Assembly: GCF_004348115.1 (NCBI RefSeq)
Contig: NZ_QPFB01000001.1
Span: forward strand, 1,780,497-1,844,496
DNA: 64,000 nt
DNA from: Stenotrophomonas sp. ATCM1_4
Lineage (GTDB): Bacteria; Pseudomonadota; Gammaproteobacteria; Xanthomonadales; Xanthomonadaceae
Direction of reading: 5' to 3'
Under the pieces are notes generated by a model. It was not told the DNA's origin and searched no databases. It saw only the letters and a program-made list of their open reading frames with translations. The first letter of the stretch is position 1. Every line of letters starts with the position of its first letter. The translations under genes and the position numbers were made by a program. Positions 38,401-48,070 of the stretch are shown piece by piece.

Positions 38401-38807
38401 CGCTGCTGCAGTTCCACGACGGCGGGCAGGACGGGCACGGCCCGCACGCCCTGCCGGCGCCCTCGCCGGAAGCGGCACAAAATGCCCTGAAAGCCTTGCT
38501 GCAGCTACGTTCCGACGGTCTGCAGGCGCCGCTGCTGTTTGCCCCGTACACCGGTTGGGAGATCTACAACGCCGCTGCCGAAAACCGCGAAAAGTCTGCA
38601 CACGCGCGCTGGTACGGCGGCGACTACAGCTGGGGCGAACGCGACGGCGAAGCGCTGCGGCTGGCCCTGCGCGGCAGCGATCCGTTCGCCGCCGAAGACA
38701 CTACTCACAGATTTATCCACAACAGCCTGTTGATATTTTCGGCCCTGCGCGAGGGCCGGGTACGGGCCGAACCGGGCCCGACCGGGCGCACTGGAGGTGC
38801 GGCATGA
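35451..38807 (+). CDS. recC: Exonuclease V subunit gamma, RecC
   Basis: 1118 residues, close to E. coli RecC (about 1120). It belongs to RecBCD, which processes double-strand DNA ends for recombination and degrades foreign linear DNA; RecC recognises Chi and splits the strands. The family blocks LTPGEFVARAL, the helicase-like IAVLAPDIDPYVPYLESVFGG region, and FGRMVPMRLLPFRVICVLGLNDGDFPR are clear. The stop overlaps the recB start (ATGA). It is the first gene of recC-recB-recD. The cognate Chi sequence of this genus cannot be inferred here. Confidence 0.95.
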   Translation: MTAVPDFRLYHSNALDVLASLLAHALREPAPGQPLLAADTVLIPQVAMRRWLQSTLAAEYGIAANLEFLTPGEFVARALNANVSGEADDLGASGLHWRLYAALIDPALMARPPMAALRAYLDRDDPLRPWALAGELGGVFEKYQAWRRDWLLDWEQGGEPNDPQAILWRAIAGGHQYRARRIDDYLRRFEGEGKPLPQGLPGRLFAFATLNVSPDVLRVIATQARVGTLHFYMPTPTRSYWGDLQTLGEKLRSGEADPFGAPAGENPLLQAWGAAGRDFMAVLGSYEVVHPSGEIAAYVDPESEAGPGLDAGGLGDSLLHRLQADLYHRRALPGPPLRERLRVDDPSIQVHACHTRLREMQVLHDQLRALLEDPRFDPPLQPREIAVLAPDIDPYVPYLESVFGGRGGSDEHIPWALADASPLQGEPLAEVFVQLLGLPVSRFGLNEILDLLASAPLAAAAGLDAAAFERLHAWLQAAGARWGLDAAHRADPHQAPRDDAYTWQFALDRLLLGHASGSDEDIGGVAPWPELEGGALAALDALIRLLRVLARHQKTLADALTPAQWRERLLGLLQALLPEPPAEPSTQRALDRLRKLVSEFAEDADTAGFAASVPAEVVRAHFAAVLSEADTRAPLLTGGISFGRMVPMRLLPFRVICVLGLNDGDFPRRDPAAGLSRLTAELGTTRRRHGDRSLREDDRFLFLQLFASAQEVFYLSYLGADARDGSVREPSVLVSELIDAAAAYHLDPAAVRRQLVVRHPLQPFAPTAFGGEEPRRFSYRQQWHPAAGAVGGNRRALAPWFTGLQAAPLPAALEDDALSLDSLRRFLSDPAGQFLGQRLGLRLAGEIDHSEDTEPLVVPGGGREHSALQQQVLTALLEGREQGLYQRLRARALLPSGALGQQQFKRVLGRVRPSAEAFAAWYDGQPLRSELYEVEIDGLRLHGRVNQIHPQGLVRLHAGAPGVAYVLRGGLDWLLANAAGAGLPLLQFHDGGQDGHGPHALPAPSPEAAQNALKALLQLRSDGLQAPLLFAPYTGWEIYNAAAENREKSAHARWYGGDYSWGERDGEALRLALRGSDPFAAEDTTHRFIHNSLLIFSALREGRVRAEPGPTGRTGGAA

Positions 38808-41800
38808 ACACCGCCGTACACGACCCCTACCTGGACCTGCCGCTGGATGGGCTGCGCCTGATCGAAGCCAGCGCCGGCACCGGCAAGACCTTCACCCTGG
38901 CCACGCTGTTCACCCGCCTGGTGGTCGAGCGTGGCCTGCGCATGGGCCAGATCCTGGCGGTGACCTTCACCGATGCCGCCACCCAGGAGCTGCGCAAGCG
39001 CATCCGTGAGCGCCTGGACCTGGCGGCGCGCCTGGTCGGGGTGGCGCCGGACGCCAGCGACACCCCGGAAACCGCGCTGACCCACGCCGTCCTGCAACGC
39101 CACCTGGATCAGGGCGGCGAGAGCGCGGCCCAGCTGGGACGGCGCCTGCGCGCGGCCGCCGAGGAAACCGACCTGGCGGCGATCTTCACCATCCACGGCT
39201 TCTGCACCCGCGTGCTCGGCGAATACGCGCTGGAAAGCGGGCACACCTTCGCCGCGCCGGAACTGCTGGCCAACACCCGCGAACTGCATGCCGAACTGGC
39301 CGCCGACCTGTGGCGCCTGCATGCCGGCCAGGGTGAGCAGCTGGAGGCCCTGCTGGGCCTGTGGAAAAGCCCCGATGCGCTGGCCGCCGACCTGGACAAG
39401 CTGGCTGGCGAGCTGCCGCTGCTGCCCGAGGTGCTGGACAGCCTGGTCGAGGACGCCCGTCCATTGCGCGATGCCGCCGTGCAGCGCCTGGCCGCCGGCC
39501 TGATCGAACACGGAGCGGCCTACCTGCAGCAGCTGCGCGAGGCCATGGAGGGTGGCGTACTCAACAAGGCCAGCTACAAGCCGGACTGGGTCAACACCAT
39601 GTTCCTGCAGCTGGAGCAATGGAGCCGCCATCCCGACCCGGAGGTTGAACTCGACGAACGGCTGGAGCGGCTCACGCTGGAGGCGCTCACCGCCAAGACC
39701 AACAAGGCCAAGGCCGGCAGCACGCCGGTGTCGCCGTTGCAGCCGCTTGTGGCCGACTACCTGCAGGCGACGGCGCAGGTCACCCGCTGGCAGCGCCAGC
39801 AGTCGATCGCGTTGCTGCACCAGCTGCGCGACGAAGCCCGCCAGCGCCTGCGCACGTTCAAGCAGCAACGCCGGCTGCAGACCTACGACGACCTGATCGA
39901 CAACGTCGCCCATGCCCTGCAGGGCGAACACGGCGCGGTGCTGGCCGCGCGCCTGCGCGCGCAATACCGCTTCGCGCTGGTGGATGAGTTCCAGGACACC
40001 GACCCGCGCCAGTGGGACATCTTCCGCAGCGTGTTCGCGCCGGGCGATGGCAGCGAGGCCGCGTTGTTCCTGATCGGCGACCCCAAGCAGGCCATCTACG
40101 GCTTCCGTGGCGGCGACGTGCACACCTACCTGCAGGCCAAGGCATTGGCCGAGGCGGCACCGGCGCTGGACCGCAACTTCCGTTCGCGCCCCGGCGTGCT
40201 GCGTGCCATCCAGGCGCTGTACGACAACGCCGGCAGTACCGCCTTCCTCGATGAGCGCATCCAGTTCGAACCGGTGCTGCCGGGCAGCAAGCGCAACGAT
40301 GCCGACTACCTCATCGATGGTGCGCCGGCGCCGGCGTTGACCGTGTGCGTGATCCAGGGCGATGCCGACGGCAAGCCGCTCAAGGCCGACGATGCCCGCG
40401 AGGCCGCCACGCTGGCCTGCGTCGGTGATATCCACAGGGTATTGAGTGCGTCGCGCGAGGGCCGCGCGCAGGTGGATGGCGCGCCGGTGCAGCCCGGCGA
40501 CATCGCCGTGCTGGTGCGGTCGCACAAGGAGGCCGCGCGTATCCAGCAGGCCCTGGCGGCGGTGGGTATCCCGGCGGTGGCGGCGGGCAAGCAGAGCCTG
40601 TTCTCCAGCGCCGAGGCGCACGAGGTGCGGTTGCTGTTGCTGGCCTTGCTGCAACCGGCCGACGAAGGCCGGCTGCGCGCGGCGCTGTCCACCGTGCTGC
40701 TGGGCGAGGACGCCGCCGCGATCGCGGCGATGGAGCACGAGGGCGACCGCCAACGCGCGCACCAGGAACGCCTGCTGCAATGGCGCGAGCGCTGGCAGCG
40801 CGGTGGCGTACTGGCACTGCTGTCCGACCTTGCCGCCGAGCAGGCCGAACGCCTGCTGGCGCTGGTCGATGGCGAGCGCCGCCTGACCAACTATCTGCAG
40901 CTGGGCGAACAGCTGCAGGAAGCCAGCAACCGCAGCATCGGCCTGCATGGCCTGCTCGACTGGCTGCAGACACGCATGGCGCACGCCGATGAAAGCGACG
41001 AGACCCAGCTGCTGCGGTTGGAATCGGACGCGCGCCGGGTGCAGATCATCACCCTGCACAAGAGCAAGGGCCTGGAGTACCCGCTGGTCTACCTGCCGTT
41101 CGTCGGCATCGCGACCAACGCGCCGGATACGTCCAACCACCGCACCGTGCATGACGGTGCGCAGCGCGTGCTGCATTGGAAGATCGACAAGGACGACCCG
41201 CAGTGGAAAGCCGTCGGCCAGCAGGTCAGCGCCGAAGAGGAAGCCGAAACCGCGCGCCTGCTGTACGTCGGCCTGACCCGCGCCGAGCATGCCCTGTGGA
41301 TAACCGGGGGTGCACTGACCGGCCTGGCGTCCTCGCGGCTGGGCCCGATGCTGCAGGACATGGCGGCGCTGGCCGCGCACGCGGATATCCACATCGTCGA
41401 TGGTGGCCCGCACAGCCTGCCGCCGCGCCTGCCCGCCGAGCGCGAGCAGGCGTTGCCGCCGGTGCGCGCGGTGCAGCGCGTGGTGCCGCACGACTGGTGG
41501 GTGTACAGCTTCACCCAGCTGGCCCATGCCGACGGCGGGCAGGACACCTCCGCCGCGGCCACCGAGGAAAAGGGCGGCGCCTCCGACGAACCGGCGCAGG
41601 TGGACGTGGAAGCCGAACCGGCCGTGGTCGACACGCCGGCCGAGGTATTCGACCCCCGCTTTGCCGGCAGTCGCTTCGGCAACGTGCTGCATGCCGCGCT
41701 GGAGAACGTCGACTTCGCCGCATGGGGGCACTGGCAGGCCGGGGAGGCTGCGCCGGACGGGCAGGGCGCCATCATCGCCAAGGCCCTGCGCGACGACGGC

Positions 41801-42430
41801 TATGTGGAGGAAGACATCGCCGACGGCGTCAGCCTGCTGACCGGCCTGATCGGCCAGACCCTGACCGTGACCTTGCCCGAGGGCGGCGCGCTGCATTCGC
41901 TGGCCATGGGTACGTACAGCGCCGAGATCGAATTCCACTTCGCCATGCAGGCCACCACCGTGCCGGCCCTGTTGCGGGTGCTGCATGTGCACGGTGTGGT
42001 GCGTGACCGCCACGGCTTTGGCCTGCGCCGCCAGCTGGAGGGGCTGATGACCGGCAAGATCGACCTGACCTACGTGCGCGACGGACGCTGGTACGTGCTG
42101 GACTACAAATCCAACCGGTTGCCGGACTACGCGCCGTCGCAGTTGGAGGCGGCGATGCAACACAGCGAGTACGACCTGCAGGCGCTGATCTACACCGTGG
42201 CCCTGCACCGTTGGCTGCGGTTCCGCATCGGTGTCGGCTACGACTACGCGCGCGACTTCGGTGGCATCCGCTACCTGTTCTGCCGCGGCCTGGACGCCAG
42301 CCGCACGCCGTCGCCGGGGCTGTACGCGCACCGCTTCGCGCCGGAGCTGGTGCATGCGGTGGATGAATTGTTCGCCGGTGGCCGCGAAGGTCATGCGGCC
42401 CTGTTGGCGCGCCTGGAGGGCGAGGCATGA
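38804..42430 (+). CDS. recB: Exonuclease V subunit beta, RecB
   Basis: 1208 residues from the ATG at 38804; the open frame extends far upstream, but only in the shadow of recC. SF1A helicase: Walker A SAGTGKT (23-29), motif II LVDEFQDTDPRQW (near 391), motif V/VI regions further on (LHKSKGLEYPLVYLPF). The C-terminal nuclease domain has GKIDLTYVRDGRWYVLDYKSN, with the metal-binding Asp and Lys of the RecB nuclease motif near 1100. It overlaps recC and recD by 4 bases each, so the three subunits are translationally coupled. Confidence 0.96.
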   Translation: MNTAVHDPYLDLPLDGLRLIEASAGTGKTFTLATLFTRLVVERGLRMGQILAVTFTDAATQELRKRIRERLDLAARLVGVAPDASDTPETALTHAVLQRHLDQGGESAAQLGRRLRAAAEETDLAAIFTIHGFCTRVLGEYALESGHTFAAPELLANTRELHAELAADLWRLHAGQGEQLEALLGLWKSPDALAADLDKLAGELPLLPEVLDSLVEDARPLRDAAVQRLAAGLIEHGAAYLQQLREAMEGGVLNKASYKPDWVNTMFLQLEQWSRHPDPEVELDERLERLTLEALTAKTNKAKAGSTPVSPLQPLVADYLQATAQVTRWQRQQSIALLHQLRDEARQRLRTFKQQRRLQTYDDLIDNVAHALQGEHGAVLAARLRAQYRFALVDEFQDTDPRQWDIFRSVFAPGDGSEAALFLIGDPKQAIYGFRGGDVHTYLQAKALAEAAPALDRNFRSRPGVLRAIQALYDNAGSTAFLDERIQFEPVLPGSKRNDADYLIDGAPAPALTVCVIQGDADGKPLKADDAREAATLACVGDIHRVLSASREGRAQVDGAPVQPGDIAVLVRSHKEAARIQQALAAVGIPAVAAGKQSLFSSAEAHEVRLLLLALLQPADEGRLRAALSTVLLGEDAAAIAAMEHEGDRQRAHQERLLQWRERWQRGGVLALLSDLAAEQAERLLALVDGERRLTNYLQLGEQLQEASNRSIGLHGLLDWLQTRMAHADESDETQLLRLESDARRVQIITLHKSKGLEYPLVYLPFVGIATNAPDTSNHRTVHDGAQRVLHWKIDKDDPQWKAVGQQVSAEEEAETARLLYVGLTRAEHALWITGGALTGLASSRLGPMLQDMAALAAHADIHIVDGGPHSLPPRLPAEREQALPPVRAVQRVVPHDWWVYSFTQLAHADGGQDTSAAATEEKGGASDEPAQVDVEAEPAVVDTPAEVFDPRFAGSRFGNVLHAALENVDFAAWGHWQAGEAAPDGQGAIIAKALRDDGYVEEDIADGVSLLTGLIGQTLTVTLPEGGALHSLAMGTYSAEIEFHFAMQATTVPALLRVLHVHGVVRDRHGFGLRRQLEGLMTGKIDLTYVRDGRWYVLDYKSNRLPDYAPSQLEAAMQHSEYDLQALIYTVALHRWLRFRIGVGYDYARDFGGIRYLFCRGLDASRTPSPGLYAHRFAPELVHAVDELFAGGREGHAALLARLEGEA

Positions 42431-44448
42431 GCCTGCTCAAGGCCTTGAACAACGCCGGTGCCCTGCGCGCGCTGGACCACGCACTGGCGCAGAGCCTGCG
42501 CCGGCTGGACCCGGACACGCCGGATGCGGTGCTGGCCGCTGCCGCGCTGGCATCGCTGGCGGTATCGCAGGGCCATGCTGGCTTCGATCCACGCCAGCCG
42601 CAGCGGCTGGTCGACGTGGGCGTGGAGTGGCCGGACCCGGCGCAGTGGAGCGCACAGCTGGCGGCCTCGCCGTGGATCGTGTCGGCGGCCGATGCGCGCG
42701 AGGCCAGCGCGCAGTCGCTGCTGGTCTGGGAGAACGGCCTGCTGTACCTGCGGCGTTACCGCGAGTACGAGCGGCGCCTGGCGCTGGGACTGCAACGGAT
42801 CGGTGGCGTGCGCCCGCCCTTGGCGGCGCTGGGCGGCGTGGCGGCGCTGTTCACGCGGTTGTTCCCGGGCGAGGTGCTGCCGTTGGCGGCAACGCAGGGG
42901 GATTTGTTTGGGATGCCCTCACCCCAGCCCTCTCCCGCAGGCGGGAGAGGGCGCCAAGCGCAGCACGTTGAGCGTCAGTCCTCCCTTCTCCCGCAAGCGG
43001 GAGAAGGTGCCCGAAGGGCGGATGAGGGCAACAAACCCCTCGCCGGCAACCTCCAGGCCCGCGCCGCCGCCGTCGCCCTGCGTCACAACCTGCTGCTGGT
43101 CACCGGCGGCCCGGGCACCGGCAAGACCACCACCATCACCCGCCTGCTGGTGCTGCTGGCCGCGCAGGCCCGGGCCGAAGGCAAGCCGGCGCCGCGCGTG
43201 GCCCTGGCCGCCCCGACCGGCCGCGCCGCCGAACGCATGGCCGAAAGCCTGCGCAACGCCCTGCAGGTGTTGCCCGGTGCCGGTGTCGATGCCGCCTTGT
43301 GCGAGCAGTTGCCGACCACCGGCACCACCCTGCATCGCCTGCTCGGCGTGATTCCCGATTCGCCGCGTTTCCGCCACCACGCCGACAACCCGCTGCCGTA
43401 CGAGGTGGTGGTGGTCGACGAGGCCTCGATGATCGACCTGCCGCTGATGACCAAGCTGGTCGAAGCGGTGGCCGACGGCACCCGGCTGGTACTGCTGGGT
43501 GATCCCGACCAGCTGCCGTCGGTGGAAGCCGGCGACGTGCTCAGCGCCATCCTGCGCGCCGCCGGCGACGGCCAGCGCATCGCCGCGGCCGATGCGCAAG
43601 CGCTGCAGCCACTGCTCGGCAGCCTGCCCACCGAGGCCATCGAAACCACCCCGAGCGCCTTTGCCGGTGCCCGCGTGCAGCTGCAACGCGGCTACCGCCA
43701 GAGCGACGCCCTGCAGCTGGCGCCGCTGGCCACGGCGATGCGCGAGGGCGATGCCGCACAGGCGCTGGCGCTGCTGCGCGGGAAGACCCTGGCCGGCGTG
43801 CACTTCCATGAAGGCGAGGTTGATCCGCTGGCGGCGTGGCGGGGTCCGCTGCAGCAGTACTGGGAGTCCCTGGCCACCGCCAGCAGCCCGGCCGAGGCCT
43901 TGGCCCTGACCGGCCGCCTGCGCCTGCTCACCGCGGTGCGCGAAGGCCCGCAGGGCGCGCGTGGCCTCAATGCCCGCATCGAGGAACGCCTGGCCGGCGC
44001 GTCCCGCCGCGGCAGTGCCGGGCCGGGTTACTTCCATGGGCGGATGTTGATCATCACCGAGAACAGCTACCGCCACCGTCTGTTCAACGGCGACATCGGC
44101 ATCTGCCTGAGCGATGGCGGCAGCCGTGGCACCACGGCCTGGTTCCCCGGCGATGATCCGTACTCGCCGCGCGCCTTCCACCCGGCCGCCTTGCCAGCGC
44201 ACGAGAGTGCCTTCGCGATGACCGTGCACAAGGCGCAGGGCTCGGAGTTCGACCAGGTCTGGTTGCAGCTGCCACGCCGCGACAACCGCGTGCTCAGCCG
44301 CGAGCTGCTGTACACCGGCATCACCCGCGCCCGGCATGGGCTGCACCTGTCCGGCAGCGCCGAGATGATCGAGGCGGCCCTGGCCCGGCATGCCAGCCGC
44401 TGGTCGGGCCTGGCGGAGCGGTTGCTGGGCGGAGCTGCTCCAGCGTGA
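42427..44448 (+). CDS. recD: Exonuclease V subunit alpha, RecD, with an in-frame REP insertion
   Basis: 673 residues. 5'-3' SF1B helicase of RecBCD. The N-terminal domain (about 1-160) is followed by an insertion (about residues 163-201) encoded by a REP-like palindromic doublet, then the helicase core: Walker A GGPGTGKTTT near 227, AAPTGRAAERM, motif II VVVDEASMIDLPL, LGDPDQLPSVEAG, and the C-terminal MTVHKAQGSEFDQVW. The frame remains open through the repeat, so the protein is probably functional, with a Gly/Arg/Gln-rich extra linker between domains. Overlaps the recB stop (ATGA). Confidence 0.92.
   Translation: MSLLKALNNAGALRALDHALAQSLRRLDPDTPDAVLAAAALASLAVSQGHAGFDPRQPQRLVDVGVEWPDPAQWSAQLAASPWIVSAADAREASAQSLLVWENGLLYLRRYREYERRLALGLQRIGGVRPPLAALGGVAALFTRLFPGEVLPLAATQGDLFGMPSPQPSPAGGRGRQAQHVERQSSLLPQAGEGARRADEGNKPLAGNLQARAAAVALRHNLLLVTGGPGTGKTTTITRLLVLLAAQARAEGKPAPRVALAAPTGRAAERMAESLRNALQVLPGAGVDAALCEQLPTTGTTLHRLLGVIPDSPRFRHHADNPLPYEVVVVDEASMIDLPLMTKLVEAVADGTRLVLLGDPDQLPSVEAGDVLSAILRAAGDGQRIAAADAQALQPLLGSLPTEAIETTPSAFAGARVQLQRGYRQSDALQLAPLATAMREGDAAQALALLRGKTLAGVHFHEGEVDPLAAWRGPLQQYWESLATASSPAEALALTGRLRLLTAVREGPQGARGLNARIEERLAGASRRGSAGPGYFHGRMLIITENSYRHRLFNGDIGICLSDGGSRGTTAWFPGDDPYSPRAFHPAALPAHESAFAMTVHKAQGSEFDQVWLQLPRRDNRVLSRELLYTGITRARHGLHLSGSAEMIEAALARHASRWSGLAERLLGGAAPA
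42915..43029. repeat. REP-like doublet, type B, inside recD
   Basis: 115 bases bounded by GCCCTC and GAGGGC. It holds two hairpins (CCTCTCCCGC agg CGGGAGAGG and CTTCTCCCGC aa GCGGGAGAAG). The 17-mer GGTGCCCGAAGGGCGGA is shared with the mla copy. It is read through in the recD frame. Confidence 0.85.
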
Positions 44449-44468
44449 TCGACCCGGCCGCATGAACC

Positions 44469-44515
44469 GCCCCCTCCCTGGCGCCGAAGGCGCAGGGGAG
44501 GGCGGGGAGGGGTAA
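44469..44515. repeat. REP-like palindrome, type A
   Basis: In reverse complement it begins GCTTACCCCTCCCC and ends AGGGAGGGGGC, the same frame as 22062-22108. Inner stem TGGCGCC / GGCGCA-type. It lies after recD and may act as a transcription or mRNA-stability boundary. Confidence 0.75.
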
Positions 44516-44553
44516 GCTCCCGCCAAGCCATCCCCACCCATCAGGACAGCACG

Positions 44554-45081
44554 ATGAAGAACACATGGACGTGGGCCCTCGCCCTGGCGTTGGCCGGCTG
44601 CAACGCCCCGCCGGCCAACGCCCCGCAACCGGCAGCCACGCCCGCCGCCGCGGGTACTGCCGCCGACCTCGACCAGGCCCGCACCTTCCTGGCCCACGTC
44701 TACGCCACGTACTACCCGGACGTGCCGCTGGAGGACGTGCTGCCCGACGATCAGGTCTACGCCCCGGCGCTGCTGGCGGCGATGGAGGCCAACAGCCAGG
44801 CCAATGACGGCGAGGTCGGCTACCTCGACGCCGACCCGCTGTGCCAGTGCCAGGACACCGCGCAGGACCTGCGCCAGCTGGCCTTCACCCTCACCCCGCT
44901 GGATGGCGGCCGGCTGCGTGCCACCGCCCAGATGGCCGATCCGGTCGCACCGCTGGCGCTGGATCTCACCCTCAGCCGTTCGCAGGGCCAGTGGCGCATC
45001 GCCGATATCGCCAGCCCGGCCGAACCCAGCCTGCTGAAGGCACTGGAGCGGGATACCGAAACGGCCCGGCAGCGGCCCTGA
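44554..45081 (+). CDS. Lipoprotein with DUF3828-like domain
   Basis: 175 residues. A lipoprotein signal (WTWALALALAGC) and a short Ala/Pro-rich tether precede a small alpha/beta domain (TFLAHVYATYYPD, then DADPLCQCQDTAQDLRQL, and SQGQWRIADI) that resembles the DUF3828 family of unknown function. NTF2-like folds of this kind often form small binding pockets. It stands alone between recD and folE. Confidence 0.75.
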   Translation: MKNTWTWALALALAGCNAPPANAPQPAATPAAAGTAADLDQARTFLAHVYATYYPDVPLEDVLPDDQVYAPALLAAMEANSQANDGEVGYLDADPLCQCQDTAQDLRQLAFTLTPLDGGRLRATAQMADPVAPLALDLTLSRSQGQWRIADIASPAEPSLLKALERDTETARQRP

Positions 45082-45204
45082 GGGCGGCTGAACCTGAACA
45101 CAGGCCATGAACAGGGAGGCCCCGGCCACCGTGAACCCGCCGTGCTGCCCCCTCCGGGGCCCGGCTGGTAGCATGTCCACCCCGTAATCCAAGCGCTGTC
45201 TGTA

Positions 45205-45804
45205 ATGACCGATTCCAAGAACCCGCCCGTCACCCAGGCCCAGGCCGAAGACGCCGTGCGCACCCTGCTGCGCTGGGCCGGTGAAGATCCCGCCCGCGAA
45301 GGCCTGCTGGATACCCCGCGCCGGGTGGCCGAGGCCTACGGCGACTGGTTCAAGGGCTACCAGGACGACCCGCGCGAGTACCTGGCACGTACCTTCGAGG
45401 AAGTGGCCGGCTACGACGAGATGATCGTGCTGCGCGATATCGAGTACGAAAGCCACTGCGAGCACCACATGGCGCCGATCCTGGGCCGTGTCCACGTCGG
45501 CTACGTGCCCAACGGCCGCGTGGTCGGCATCTCCAAGCTGGCGCGCGTGGTCGAGGCCTATGCCCGCCGCTTCCAGGTGCAGGAGAAGATGACCGCGCAG
45601 ATCGCCGATGTCATTCAGGACGTGCTGCAGCCGCTGGGCGTGGGCGTGGTGGTGGAAGGCTCGCACGAGTGCATGACCACCCGTGGCATCCACAAGCGTG
45701 GCGTGTCCATGGTCACCTCGCGCATGCGTGGCACCTTCCATGACGACGCGCGCACCCGCGCCGAGTTCCTGCGTTTCATCGAAGTCGGCCACGCCCGCCG
45801 CTAA
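45205..45804 (+). CDS. folE: GTP cyclohydrolase I
   Basis: 199 residues. Catalyses the first step of folate and pterin synthesis, GTP to 7,8-dihydroneopterin triphosphate plus formate. The zinc site of FolE type IA is present: [10 protein letters not shown] (Cys and His ligands) and SHECMTTRG (second Cys). Its length matches the family. It is followed 24 bases later by the JetA-like gene, so read-through into the Wadjet/Mks genes is possible. Confidence 0.95.
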   Translation: MTDSKNPPVTQAQAEDAVRTLLRWAGEDPAREGLLDTPRRVAEAYGDWFKGYQDDPREYLARTFEEVAGYDEMIVLRDIEYESHCEHHMAPILGRVHVGYVPNGRVVGISKLARVVEAYARRFQVQEKMTAQIADVIQDVLQPLGVGVVVEGSHECMTTRGIHKRGVSMVTSRMRGTFHDDARTRAEFLRFIEVGHARR

Positions 45805-45827
45805 GCCCAAGGACCCGCGCGCTGTCG

Positions 45828-47297
45828 ATGAAGTACCCCAAACGTATTGCCGGCTATCAGCGCCTGCGCGAACAGCCGCTGTGGAAACTGCTGGCCTCCG
45901 ACCGCGCGCCCGTCCTTATCGGCCTGCTGCAGGGCCTGTTGCTGGAAACCGACCGGCGCGTGCCGGGCTCGATCCTGGCCGAGCGCCTGCAGCAGCAGCT
46001 GGACGCGCTCAACGCCGAGGAACTCGACGTCGAGCTGCCGCGCACCGCGCAGGCCTACATCGCCTACTGGCTGTCGCAGGGCTGGCTGGAGCGGCGCCTG
46101 CCCGAAGGGGCGAGCGAGGAGGAATACGAGCTCTCGCGCCAGACGGTGCAGGCCATCCGCTTCATCGCCGGGGTCGAGCACAACGCCAGCCTGGCCACCG
46201 AAAGCCGTTTGTCGATGGTCATGCAGCAGCTCTCGCAGCTGGCCCAGCAGACCGAGACCAACCCCGAGGCACGGCTGGCCGCGCTGCGCGCCGAGCGTGA
46301 GCGCATCGACGCCGAGATCGCCCAGGCCGCCAGCGGCAAGGTCGCCACGCTCGACGGCAAGCGCGCGCTGGAACGCACCCGTGACGTGATCCGCCTGGCC
46401 GATGACCTGGCCGAGGACTTCCGCCGCGTGCGTGATGACTTCGAGCAGCTCAACCGCCGCTTCCGCGAGCGCATCATCGACGACGAAGGCGCGCGCGGCG
46501 ACGTGCTCGACCGCCTGTTCAGCGGCGTTGATGTGATCGGCGAGTCCGATGCCGGGCGCAGCTTCCAGGGGTTCTGGGACCTGCTCAACGACCCGCGCCG
46601 CAGCGCCGAGCTCGACGCCGCGCTGGACGCGGTGCTCGAGCGTGGCTTCACCCGCAAGCTGGACCGCAACGAGCGCAACTTCCTGCGCAACTTCACCAGC
46701 ACCCTGCTCGAGCGCGGCGGCCAGGTGCACGAGGTGATGCAGCACTTCGCGCGCAGCCTGCGTGGTTTCGTGCAGAGCCGCGGCTACCTGGAACAGCGCC
46801 GCCTCAACCAGCTGCTCAAGCAGGCCCAGGGCCAGGCGCTGCAGCTGCGCGACGACATGCACCCCACCGCCGCCACCGGCTTCGTGCTGCCGCTGTCGGC
46901 CGCGCGCCTGCGTTCGATTGGCCAATGGCGCCTGCATGACCCGCGCAGCCACAAGGTCGAGACGTCGATCTTCATGGCCGATGCGGCCGAGATCTCGCTG
47001 GACAGCGTCGGCGACCTGGTCGCGCAGTCGGAGATCGACGTGCGCACGCTCAAGGACAACCTGTTCATGCTGCTTGGCACCCGCCCGCAGCTGTCCATCG
47101 CGCAGGTGCTGCGCGAGCGGCCGGCGCGGCAGGGCCTGGGCAGCGTGATCGGCTATCTCTCCATCGGCACCCGCCACGGCATGGTGGTGCGCGATCAACT
47201 GGAAACCGTGGAATGGACCGGCGGCGACGGCAGGGCACGGCGTGCCCGCGTGCCGCTGGTGTGGTTCCTCAAGGAAAGACGCGATGAACTGGTCTGA
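45828..47297 (+). CDS. jetA: Wadjet JetA / MksF-like kleisin subunit (DUF3375)
   Basis: 489 residues. DUF3375 features: [21 protein letters not shown] at the N-terminus, [50 protein letters not shown], and a C-terminal winged-helix-like part. In Wadjet (JetABCD) and Mks condensins this is the kleisin that bridges the SMC-like ATPase heads and binds JetB/MksE. It is the first of three genes; its end overlaps jetB by 14 bases. These systems extrude DNA loops and, with a JetD nuclease, cut small circular DNA such as plasmids. Confidence 0.88.
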   Translation: MKYPKRIAGYQRLREQPLWKLLASDRAPVLIGLLQGLLLETDRRVPGSILAERLQQQLDALNAEELDVELPRTAQAYIAYWLSQGWLERRLPEGASEEEYELSRQTVQAIRFIAGVEHNASLATESRLSMVMQQLSQLAQQTETNPEARLAALRAERERIDAEIAQAASGKVATLDGKRALERTRDVIRLADDLAEDFRRVRDDFEQLNRRFRERIIDDEGARGDVLDRLFSGVDVIGESDAGRSFQGFWDLLNDPRRSAELDAALDAVLERGFTRKLDRNERNFLRNFTSTLLERGGQVHEVMQHFARSLRGFVQSRGYLEQRRLNQLLKQAQGQALQLRDDMHPTAATGFVLPLSAARLRSIGQWRLHDPRSHKVETSIFMADAAEISLDSVGDLVAQSEIDVRTLKDNLFMLLGTRPQLSIAQVLRERPARQGLGSVIGYLSIGTRHGMVVRDQLETVEWTGGDGRARRARVPLVWFLKERRDELV

Positions 47298-48000
47298 GAC
47301 CGAAATCGAGAACGAAGGCGAAGGTCAGGCCGCACTGGCACCCGCCGCGCCGGCCATCAACAAGGACACCGGCGCGCTGTTCCTGGGCGACACCGGCCGC
47401 CTGCCGGCCGAGGCGCGCCGCGCGCTGTGCCAGCTGCTGGCTGGCCCCAGCGTCGATGCGCAGCGCCAGCCGACCCAGTGGACCGCGTTGCTGCGCCACG
47501 AAGACGCGGTGCGCAGCCTGCTGTGCGAGCTGTTCCTGGAGCTGGTGCTGGACCGTGACGGCGGCATCGCCTTCACCCGCCAGGCCGATACCGCCGAGCT
47601 GGATTCGCCGACCCTACTGCGCAGCGCGCCGCTGACCTTCATCGAGTCGGTGCTGTTGCTGCACCTGCGCCAGCAGTTGGCCGAGGCCGATACCCGCGGC
47701 GAACGCGCGGTGGTGGAGGAGCTGGAACTGGTCGAGGCGATGAGCATCTACCAGAAGAACGTCTCCACCGACCAGGCCGGCTACGGCAAGCGCGTGGCCG
47801 CGGCGATCGCCAAGATGCGCGAGAACCAGCTGCTGTCCAAGCTGCGCGGCAGCGAGGACCGCTACGAGATCTCGCCGGCCTTGAAGCTGCTGTTCTCGGC
47901 CGAGGACGTGCAGACCCTGGGCGAGGCCTACCGCCAGCTGCGCGAAGGCGAGCCGGCGCCGGCCGAGGCCGAAGCCGCCGGCGAAGATGCCGACGAATGA
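47284..48000 (+). CDS. jetB: Wadjet JetB / MksE-like subunit (DUF4194)
   Basis: 238 residues from the ATG at 47284, preceded by AAGGA at a good distance. Acidic N-terminus. The DUF4194 body has [22 protein letters not shown], then [24 protein letters not shown] and [29 protein letters not shown], typical of the winged-helix MksE/JetB subunits that bind the kleisin as a dimer. Acidic Ala/Glu tail. Overlaps the jetA end; followed after about 70 bases by jetC. Confidence 0.88.
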   Translation: MNWSETEIENEGEGQAALAPAAPAINKDTGALFLGDTGRLPAEARRALCQLLAGPSVDAQRQPTQWTALLRHEDAVRSLLCELFLELVLDRDGGIAFTRQADTAELDSPTLLRSAPLTFIESVLLLHLRQQLAEADTRGERAVVEELELVEAMSIYQKNVSTDQAGYGKRVAAAIAKMRENQLLSKLRGSEDRYEISPALKLLFSAEDVQTLGEAYRQLREGEPAPAEAEAAGEDADE

Positions 48001-48070
48001 CGCGCACGCGCGTCGAATCACATTTGTTTGTCGCCGTCGCGCCAGGCGCGGCGGTTGAAGGATGAGCCGC

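Noticed and set aside
37031..38803. Upstream extension of the recB frame
   Set aside because: It runs through recC in another frame; the real start is the ATG at 38804 overlapping the recC stop.
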